In this document: one piece after another, positions 1-7,000 of the stretch
How the letters are laid out: each line of letters starts with the position of its first letter
How positions within the stretch are numbered: the first letter of the stretch is position 1
Source of the DNA: Bacteroidales bacterium
GTDB taxonomy: Bacteria; Bacteroidota; Bacteroidia; Bacteroidales; Muribaculaceae
Length of the DNA stretch: 7,604 nt
Direction of reading: 5' to 3'
Assembly: GCA_900752535.1 (NCBI GenBank)
Contig: CAADVV010000157.1
Location: forward strand, 1-7,604
Position numbers and translations under genes: made by a program
Notes under the pieces: model-generated
Database searches by the model: none
Told to the model about the DNA's origin: nothing
The model's input: only the letters and a program-made list of their open reading frames with translations

Positions 1-292
1 CGGAACGCTCCCACCACATGCGGGCTGTCAGGAATGTCTCGCAAGCCTTGGCGACATTGGCGTCGGTCTTCGATGACTGCACCGACTTGAGGTCCTCGAC
101 GAGTTTTTCGGCGTTGTCGGCCAGATTTCTGTAGGTAACAATGACAGTGTTGTCAAGATACTGTGACGCAATCTCTTTGTATGCCGCATCCTTGGTGTCG
201 GGCTGCGGCACTACCGGACCGTCGTTTGAATCGTCGCTGCACGCTGTCAGGGTCAGCGCTGCCAGAGCGATTGAAAGTAATTTTTTGTTCAT
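1..292 (-). CDS. Imelysin-like (peptidase M75 family) lipoprotein, N-terminal part
   Basis: Only the first 97 codons lie in the window; the frame runs open off the left edge. The protein starts MNKKLLSIALAALTLTACSD, a lipoprotein signal peptide with lipobox LTAC, lipidated Cys at residue 18. The residues after the Cys (SDDSND) resemble the acidic export signal that sends Bacteroidetes lipoproteins to the cell surface. The mature start is helical, with a segment around residues 80-97 (ACETFLTARMWWERS) matching the typical imelysin pattern in which WWE(x)SE is followed by AFLFG. Family members are surface or periplasmic proteins linked to iron or other metal uptake (EfeO/ICMP relatives); most are not known proteases. 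The conserved HxxE region would be outside the window. It follows the porin-like gene by 33 bp on the same strand, so the two are probably co-transcribed. The ATG at 290-292 is the only start giving a complete signal peptide. Family call fairly sure; substrate unknown. Confidence 0.85.
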   Translation of the reverse strand, partial: MNKKLLSIALAALTLTACSDDSNDGPVVPQPDTKDAAYKEIASQYLDNTVIVTYRNLADNAEKLVEDLKSVQSSKTDANVAKACETFLTARMWWERS

Positions 293-325
293 AAGGTTTT
301 TATTTTTTTGTTTTTGAATATTGAT

Positions 326-1639
326 TCAGAGGAAATAGCCGGCATAAGCCACACCTATGGAAACCGAGGGCTCGTTATTGTACTGACTGTGGAGAAAACG
401 CTCCGAAAACTCGGCCTTGATGACAATCTCTTTCATGGGATAGTAGTTGAGACCGGCGGCGATACGGTGGCGTTCGGTCCAGTCATACGTCGGCGCCTGA
501 GGTGTGGGGATATAGGCGTCATAATATTCATAGCGGCCGAAAAGATAGAGCTTTGAGTCGTCTGAGTGCTGTCCGGGGAAAAATCTCAGGAGGTCATATC
601 CTGCCTCACATCCTGCTGCCCATGCGCCCTTACCCACATGTGTGCGCTTGTAAGGCGATGTCGACGACTGGCTGCGGTTATAGGCCGAGATGATGTCGGC
701 GTCGCTCAGATGGCCGTAGTCGGCGTTGCCCCTGACTATCCATCCGTGTCCTTTATAGCGGAAACCGAACGAACCGATGGCCACGGCGCCTTTCACGTTC
801 TTGTACTTGCCGCGGTCAGACATGATTGTGTTGTTGAACGAGTGGCCGTAATAGCCGCTGAGACTCAGCGTCAGGCCCGGGACGCTGTAGTTGTCAACAC
901 GGGCTGCCACGGCATATTTGTTGGCCGGAGAGAACTCAAAGGCCGAAGCCGCGCCGCCGTTTATCCAGCGGTCTTTTGAGAAGTTGAGTGAATTGAGTCC
1001 GGCGAGAAACATCGCCTCATATCGCCATGCGCCGGCGCGTCCCCAAAGTGAGATGCCGGTCTGATGCCATGTGCAGGGCATGATTTCATACTCGCCTTCG
1101 GGGCGATAGACAGTGAAAAACTCCGTCGGAAGGTGATGCTGGTTGGTCTCGCCCACGGGCACGACCATATGTCCGGCACGGATATTAATCTGAGATCTGA
1201 AGCTCTTCTGAATCCAGAACTGCTCGAGAGCTACCTCGCCGCCGCGCTCAATCTCTTTTTCAAACTCGCCCACCTCCTCGTTTTCGATTTCGACAGCAGA
1301 CTCCACACCGCCATGCTCAAACTCGATTTCCGAGCCCATGGTCCAGCCCCGGCCGAAGTCAAAGCCGAGCATAACCACGACGTGGGGGATGTCGAAGCGC
1401 CCGTGTCCGGGAGCGTCACGATAGTCGGCGGCATGACTGTAACGGTTTACGTTGTCAGTGTAGAAGTTGCGGGTGTAGGCCACCTCACCGTAGCCGCCGA
1501 GGCTCAGGCGCGAGACAAAAGAGCGTCGCGGCGCCTTGGCCACAGCTGTCGTATCTCCGGTTTCAGCGGCAGTGGCCGTCACGGCCATGCATACCGACAA
1601 AGTGGCGGAAACACACGTTTTAACTAAATTTTTGTTCAT
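326..1639 (-). CDS. Outer-membrane beta-barrel, porin-like protein
   Basis: A 437-residue protein with an N-terminal signal peptide (about residues 1-25, ending in TATAA). The mature protein opens with SLGGYGEVAYTRNFY at residues 46-60, a typical first barrel strand, and continues as alternating strands rich in Gly, Tyr and Phe with no cytoplasmic-type domain. It ends VAYAGYFL, with aromatic residues near the C-terminus as in outer-membrane barrels. The region around 155-185 (RAGHMVVPVGETNQHHLPTE, then FFTVYRPEGE) resembles phosphate-selective porin O/P-like proteins. Residues 113-139 form a strikingly acidic stretch with 11 glutamates, perhaps an extracellular loop or pore constriction. It is first in an operon with the imelysin-like lipoprotein 33 bp downstream and has its own Bacteroidetes-type promoter. 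This context suggests import of a metal or metal complex across the outer membrane; that is an inference, since the barrel fold alone does not give the substrate. The ATG at 1637-1639 gives the signal peptide directly. Confidence 0.8.
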   Translation of the reverse strand: MNKNLVKTCVSATLSVCMAVTATAAETGDTTAVAKAPRRSFVSRLSLGGYGEVAYTRNFYTDNVNRYSHAADYRDAPGHGRFDIPHVVVMLGFDFGRGWTMGSEIEFEHGGVESAVEIENEEVGEFEKEIERGGEVALEQFWIQKSFRSQINIRAGHMVVPVGETNQHHLPTEFFTVYRPEGEYEIMPCTWHQTGISLWGRAGAWRYEAMFLAGLNSLNFSKDRWINGGAASAFEFSPANKYAVAARVDNYSVPGLTLSLSGYYGHSFNNTIMSDRGKYKNVKGAVAIGSFGFRYKGHGWIVRGNADYGHLSDADIISAYNRSQSSTSPYKRTHVGKGAWAAGCEAGYDLLRFFPGQHSDDSKLYLFGRYEYYDAYIPTPQAPTYDWTERHRIAAGLNYYPMKEIVIKAEFSERFLHSQYNNEPSVSIGVAYAGYFL

Positions 1640-1666
1640 CAGTAGTCACTATTACTTTGTTTGCCG

Positions 1667-1697
1667 CAAAGTTAGCGTGACCCTGAAAACCGCGAAA
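1667..1697 (-). promoter_or_regulatory. Bacteroidetes-type promoter of the porin/imelysin operon
   Basis: On the minus strand, TAACTTTG (1667-1674) matches the Bacteroidetes -7 consensus TAnnTTTG exactly. TTTC at 1694-1697 is a three-of-four match to the -33 TTTG, with a 19-bp spacer, which is normal for this sigma factor. Transcription would begin near 1660, leaving a leader of about 20 nt before the ATG at 1639. The downstream edge overlaps the small inverted repeat TTTGCCGCAAA (1660-1670), which could be an operator, though such sequences arise easily from the promoter consensus itself. Confidence 0.7.
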
Positions 1698-1721
1698 TAC
1701 CGAAAAAATGTGAAAATAACA

Positions 1722-1755
1722 GCGCGGCGATACTCACTTTTGAGTATCGCCGCGC
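1722..1755 (-). terminator. Strong hairpin terminator after the LRR gene
   Basis: GCGCGGCGATACTCA (1722-1736) and its exact reverse complement (1741-1755) form a perfect 15-bp stem with a 4-nt loop. It starts 34 bases past the stop of the LRR gene, in the sense of transcription. The minus-strand sequence after the stem is T-rich but interrupted (TGTTATTTTCACATTTTTT), so termination may rely mainly on the very stable stem. It lies only about 25 bp before the -33 box of the next operon and therefore insulates the two transcription units. Confidence 0.8.
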
Positions 1756-1789
1756 ACTCATTATTGGCGACGTGAGTCTATTTCACGTT

Positions 1790-3556
1790 TTATTCAGCGG
1801 GAGCGCCCTCGACAACGGTGGTGTTGGCATCCTTGACGATTTCGGCCGAAGTGTTTTCGCCGATGTAGATGGTGGTCAGATTGGGACAACCGGTGGCAAC
1901 GCACTTTTTCAGCACGGTGGTCTTGCTCAGGTCAAGGGTCGGAATCTGAGTGTTGGCCACGTCGATATCCTCGAGCTGAGTCCAGCGGTTGGCCTCGTTG
2001 AGCTGGATGAAGGGGTTGTCGTTAAATTTGGCGTTGACGAGTTTCTTGAGCGACCAGAGAGTCATTTCGGTCAGCTGGTTGTGAGAAACGTCGAGGTCAG
2101 TCTGATTGTCATTGCCGAGAATCTGGGCCTGTGTCAGCTCGTTATATGAAACGTCGACTTTCAGGAGTTTGCCGAAATAAGTGATTTTAACGTCTTTCAA
2201 TTTGTTATGCGAGAAGTCCATCTCGACATACTGACGGCCGGCGAAGCTCGAAAGTGTCGAGATTTCGTTGTGGCTGGCATAGAGATAAGCCATCTCTGAC
2301 TGGCGCGAAACGTCGAGCGAGGTCAGCTTGTTGTTGTTGACGTTGAGAGTCTGTAGCTTCAGCATCGGCCAGAGTGCGACTGATGTCAGGTTGTTATTCG
2401 ACAGGTCGAGAGTTACGATATTGTTGAAATACGTGAAGTCAACCTCGGTCAGATTCTTGCCTGAGCCATTGACTGTGGTGACTGCCAGAGCCTCATCTTT
2501 GGTTATCTTGCCGTCGCCGTCAGTGTCGGCGATAGAGAGCATCAGGTTGCGGAAAGCCTCGTTGGTCAGGGTCGAAGCGATATCCTCGGGATAAACGCGC
2601 TCCACATATTCGATGATGTCGCTTGACACGCCGAAAGTCGAACCGATAACCTGGCCTTCGGTCATGATGACCTTAGCGAGGTCCCAGCAGGAGTAGCACG
2701 ACAGATAGTTGAGCTGCATGCTCTTGCTGACGTCGAGTGTGGTCAGGCTCTCGTTGTTATTGAGTGTCAGCGAAGCGAGATTCGGATTGGCTGAAGTGTC
2801 GAATGTCTTGATTTTTGAACCGGTGAAGGTCAGGCTCTCAAGTTTCGGGAAAGCCGAGGTGTCAAGAGCGTCCATCTTCGGCACGGTGTTGATCGAAAGG
2901 GTGACAAGGTTGTCACATCCCTTCAGGTCAAGAGACTCGAGAACTTCCGAACCGGCCGAGAAATAATTGAGAGACGTGCCGCTATAGGCAAACGAGGTGA
3001 TTTTGGTCGATGAAATCGAAAGTTCTTCAACAACAGGAGCGCCGAAGAGATCAAGCTCGCTGATAGCGGTGTTCTGAGCGAAAAGGCCTTTCAGGGCAGG
3101 CTTCGAACCGAGCTTAAGTGTGGCCAGATTCGAGCTGAGTCCTACCTGAAGTATTTCGAGTTTCTCAAGACCCGCACTCAGGTCAACTTCTTTGAGCTTC
3201 CTGCAGCTGGCAAGGTCAAGTTCTTTCAGGTCGACAAGTTTTTCGATACCTGCAAGCGACTCAACGTCCGAGCTACTGAGGTTGATTTCGGTAATTTCAG
3301 CGATTTCAGCCTCGGATAGCTGTGCGTCTCCGTCCTTATCAAATGCGGCTACTGCCTCGCGGAGTACGGGGTCGGTGAAGTCCGTGAGGGGAACGTAGAC
3401 CTCAGGCGGTGTGACAATGGTCTCGGCAAAAGCCATGCGCGAAATCTCTGACACGGGAAATTTGACAACCTCACCCGAATTGAGGGTGATGACCATCGAC
3501 TGACCGAAGGCTGCGGCCGGAGCCAGAGCCAGGGCTGCTAATAAAATCTTTTTCAT
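1790..3556 (-). CDS. Secreted leucine-rich-repeat protein with two EF-hand-like calcium loops
   Basis: A 588-residue exported protein; signal peptide about residues 1-18 (MKKILLAALALAPAAAFG). Residues 21-43 carry the short motif shared with both upstream genes (Gly28, Ile38, Phe43). Two similar units follow. Unit one has an EF-hand-type loop at 73-84 (DKDGDAQLSEAE) and about nine leucine-rich repeats to about 300. Unit two has a loop at 344-355 (DTDGDGKITKDE) and about nine repeats of ~21 residues to about 565. Typical repeats read LQTLNVNNNKLTSLDVS. Both loops have Asp at positions 1, 3 and 5 and Glu at position 12, so both should bind calcium. Family LRR domains bind proteins or glycans; the ligand here is unknown. 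There is no recognisable membrane anchor or sorting domain at the C-terminus, which ends EGAPAE. It is the last gene of the three-gene operon, 15 bp after its neighbour and before a strong terminator. Domain call is firm, function open. Confidence 0.88.
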   Translation of the reverse strand: MKKILLAALALAPAAAFGQSMVITLNSGEVVKFPVSEISRMAFAETIVTPPEVYVPLTDFTDPVLREAVAAFDKDGDAQLSEAEIAEITEINLSSSDVESLAGIEKLVDLKELDLASCRKLKEVDLSAGLEKLEILQVGLSSNLATLKLGSKPALKGLFAQNTAISELDLFGAPVVEELSISSTKITSFAYSGTSLNYFSAGSEVLESLDLKGCDNLVTLSINTVPKMDALDTSAFPKLESLTFTGSKIKTFDTSANPNLASLTLNNNESLTTLDVSKSMQLNYLSCYSCWDLAKVIMTEGQVIGSTFGVSSDIIEYVERVYPEDIASTLTNEAFRNLMLSIADTDGDGKITKDEALAVTTVNGSGKNLTEVDFTYFNNIVTLDLSNNNLTSVALWPMLKLQTLNVNNNKLTSLDVSRQSEMAYLYASHNEISTLSSFAGRQYVEMDFSHNKLKDVKITYFGKLLKVDVSYNELTQAQILGNDNQTDLDVSHNQLTEMTLWSLKKLVNAKFNDNPFIQLNEANRWTQLEDIDVANTQIPTLDLSKTTVLKKCVATGCPNLTTIYIGENTSAEIVKDANTTVVEGAPAE

Positions 3557-3571
3557 GTCTGTTTCGGGCGT

Positions 3572-4045
3572 TTAGGGGATAAATTTGATTGCCTTGTCGT
3601 TAACGAGGATAATGTAAACCTCGCCTTCGCGCAGGTCTGAGAGCTGATAGGTGATGACAGACTGACCCTGACGCATGTCGACGTTTGCACCGGCCACAGT
3701 GAATACACGCAGTGTGAGCTGCGTATCGGGCTGTGTGGCTGTCAGCAGACCGTTCTCAATCTTGATGTTGAGATTGTTTTCGAGCGCATAGTCAAAGACG
3801 CCCTCGATGCCGACAACGGTGGTGAAGACCATGTCGTCGATGTTGTCGATGTTGAAGTCGGCCACGGCGCCGTTGGCGTTCTTGACTTTCATCACACCGT
3901 CTTCAAACGTGATGTTCTGAATTTCAGAGATATCAAATGCCTGCTCTTCGCCGTTGAGGACGTTTATCTTGAGCATTGTCTTTGTCTCGGCAGATGCATA
4001 AGATGCCACGAAGCCGAGCACAAGGAGAAAAAGAAGCTTTTTCAT
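3572..4045 (-). CDS. Small secreted protein with duplicated motif and type IX-sorting-like C-terminus
   Basis: A 157-residue protein; signal peptide about residues 1-19 (MKKLLFLLVLGFVASYASA). Two tandem copies of a short beta-rich motif follow, at about 24-47 and 52-75, each with G-x4-F-x-I-x2-I-x2-[IM]-x-F. A linker (77-104) leads to a C-terminal region (about 105-157) with LTLRVFTVAGANV, then LSDLREGEVYIILVNDKAIK. This has the layout of the type A sorting domain of Bacteroidetes type IX secretion: a strand ending in a G, a variable middle, an 'L..GxY' turn, and a final strand with Lys near the end. The match is by eye and partial, and the domain could be a free beta-sandwich. No enzymatic motif is visible, and the protein is almost all motif plus C-terminal domain. 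It sits 30 bp after the large gene and 15 bp before the LRR gene, so it is surely co-transcribed with both. I do not recognise a named family. Confidence 0.8.
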   Translation of the reverse strand: MKKLLFLLVLGFVASYASAETKTMLKINVLNGEEQAFDISEIQNITFEDGVMKVKNANGAVADFNIDNIDDMVFTTVVGIEGVFDYALENNLNIKIENGLLTATQPDTQLTLRVFTVAGANVDMRQGQSVITYQLSDLREGEVYIILVNDKAIKFIP

Positions 4046-4075
4046 AGGATTGGTGTTTTTTATTAAATGTGAGAA

Positions 4076-7000
4076 TTAGTTGCGGCCGAGGCTTTCGACT
4101 TTTGAAGCTGTGGCTTTCTTGTTGCCGGCAGCGATTCGGGTGCCTTCGGCTTTGCGGAGAAGGCCGGGCATCTTGGGAGCGGTGATGTCTTTGACAGACC
4201 CGTCGGGATTCATTACAAGTACCTTTTCGGGCATACCTGAGGGTGTGCTCCAGAAGTCATAGGCGGGAGTGATGTTGTCGCCGGCGGTGGGAGTGAACTC
4301 AACATAGTGGAAGGGTCCGAACTTGCCGTCTTTGTCTTTGGCAAAGTAGCTGAGTGAATATGCCAGACCATAGTTGAGCGTGCGGTACATGCCGTTGGGA
4401 CGGTTGACGATGCTGACATCGGGGTTCATGTCGAGGGTAATCAGATAAGCCTCCTCACCGACGTCGGCATAGTTTGACTTGGGCGCCCATACGCCGCCGC
4501 AATAGAAGTCGGCATCGGCATTGGGAGTGAACTGAAGTCTGATGACAACCATGCCGCTATAGTCTTTCCAGCGGTCATAGTCGAGCTTTGACAGTTCGGT
4601 TGCGTCAAAGAGTTCCCATTTGCAGTCTACGTCAGCCGAACTTTCGCCCAGACCGATTGACGGAGTGTGGACGTCATAGCGGAAGAAGCGGGTTGTGTTG
4701 CCGCCCGACCAGCCGCAGACAAGCATGGTGTAGTCACGTTCGGGAACCCAGCGGAACTGACGGGTTCTCTCGCCCTGCATGGTGTAGTAGTTGGGAGAGT
4801 CGTCATAGTAGTGCTCCATTTCCTCGCAGATGGCCACTTCGTTGAGGGTACCGTCGGGATTGGTGACATACTGCAGCTCGGAGGTCTCTACCAACAGGGG
4901 CAGATAGTATTCGTCGTTTTTCGACGGTTTGAAGGTGAAGCTGCCATACTGCCAGTCGCTCTGGTCGGGATTATAGACGATGTCGATGGTCATGTCTGAC
5001 TCCGGAGCCTTGGGAGTGGTGACGGTTTTTGTGGCCACGGCGGTGGTACGTACACCCTGGGCGTTGACACCGAACACATAGATGTTATATGTGTGCTGTG
5101 GCGAGAATGTCCAGTCGAGATCCTGACGGCCCCAGACGGTCTGCTCGCCGGTCATGATAAACTTGGCGTTGCCCCAGTTGACTCCGTCACCATAGAAACC
5201 CTGACCGAAGCGCTCGTTCTCCATGTTGATGATACGGGTGGCCATCTGGTCGGCGTCATAGCCGAAGCAGGTGTTCTCGTCGATTGCAGCCACATAGTAT
5301 CGCTCGGCGTTGTCGGTGGGTTTGACATGAATCTTGATATCCTTGTCGGTCACCTCGGGGCAGTCGACAGCGAAGGTGCACTCAGACAACAGGTCATCCT
5401 TGAGCGTGGTGAATGTGCCGATTTCAGAGGGTACGGTCGTGGGCGTGCCGCGGTTGTCCATACCCCAGCCGACGATATGATATTCTGTGCCGGCCCAGAG
5501 GCCCTTGACATCTTCTGAAGACGGACCTTTGTGGATGATGTTGTTGATGTCTGCACCGTGGTTGACAAGGTCCATGACATTGAGCACCATGTTGTCCATG
5601 ATGAAGTTCAGGTCATATTTGGCCCAGTCCATGGCCGAAACATATGTCCAGAAGTAGGAGTTGTCGTTGTTTGAGGGAGTCACGTTGATTGTGGCCGTGT
5701 TTTTGGTGATGTCGGTCACATTGGATGTAAGCGACAGATTGACGCGGTCGACAAGAACCGTGCGGAACGACTTCTTATAGAACTCGGTAGTGACCTCGCC
5801 GTCAAGTGTCATGCCGTAGCAGTAGGCATAATACTCGGTGTCGGGGCTGAGGTCTGAATATGTGATGGTCACGGGTTTGCCGTCGCGGCCATAGAGGTTG
5901 GTCATGCGCGAGAGATATTCTGAGAGTGTAAGACCGGCGCTTTCAGCCTGTCTTCCAAAGAAGTCGAGATCACCCTCAATCCATCCGCTGATGTTGCCGG
6001 CATTGATATAACGGTCAACTACCTCGGCTTTGGCCACCAGGAAGACATAGTTGCCGGTGTAGCCGTTGGGAGTGAATGTCACCATTGCGGCATAGGGGGT
6101 CTGAATCTCGGTCTCAATCAGGAAGAGGTTACCCTCCTCAGAAGTCTTTGACGACTGGCGCACGGAGATGTCGATGGGACGGGCGCCGTCATATGACAGT
6201 GAGATACGGCCGTTGCGGGCCTCGACTGAGTTTTCCGAGACGGTGAATCTCACCTCCGAACCGACAATTTTGATACCGGTCAGCCACTCGACGTTGGCCG
6301 AGAGCTGTATCTTAGAAGCATCGGCGCCGTTGGCCAGAGTAAAAGGCACGCTGAACTGACCGCCCTCTGATTTAACCTCGACAAGCGATTTCGACAGAGT
6401 CACATACTGGTCTGTAGCGGGAGCCTGTGAGTCATACTCGAAGTGGGCTGTACCGTCGATGGGAGCGTATGCCGAGTTGACAAGTACATACTTGCCGTCG
6501 AGTTTTTCGGTGACATAGATGAGCAGACGACAGTTTTCGCGATTCCATCCCGAAGCAAGCGAGATGATCTGACTGGTATAGGCGGTTTCGCCGCGGCGAG
6601 CCATGCCGACGTCGATGCCTGTGAATCCACCTTCAGAGTCGCGGCCGACAACAGTGCGGACCACATTGTTATGAATCGAGAAGTCAGCGTCGCCGGTGAC
6701 ATCTGTGTGAGAGTTCATCTGGTCGGCTTTGACACCGTCCTCAATCAGGAAGGCACCGACACGATATTCGCCCATCTCGCCGGCTTTCATCACCAGCGTG
6801 AGTTTGATGTCTGAACCGTCGAGGGTGGCTGTCGACGAAATGCCCGAGGGAGTGGTGTTCTCCATGGCTCCGTCGACAAGGTCACGCAGACGGTCGGTCT
6901 GCTGGGCGATATTTGTCGAAGCGCCCGTGCCCTCTTTCGAGAATCCGGGGTTGACAAAAGGCCAGCCGTTCATGCCGCGATAGACGTTCGAGACCTCGCG

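Noticed and set aside
1064..1627. 187-codon plus-strand open frame opposite the porin-like gene
   Set aside because: It is antisense to a convincing barrel gene, has no recognisable domain, and no promoter or signal peptide; it is a shadow of codon bias.
1790..3556. CRISPR-like or DNA-level tandem repeat in the LRR gene
   Set aside because: The periodicity is protein-level (~21 residues) with divergent DNA; no conserved direct repeats or spacers are seen.
3557..3571. Separate promoter for the LRR gene
   Set aside because: The 15-bp gap contains no TAnnTTTG box and is too short; the gene is best read as part of the operon.
5093..5518. 141-codon plus-strand open frame opposite the large secreted gene
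   Set aside because: It lies entirely antisense to the FN3-like modules and shows no family motif. The same holds for the plus-strand frames at 566-979, 1772-2149, 4667-4999 and 6443-6814.
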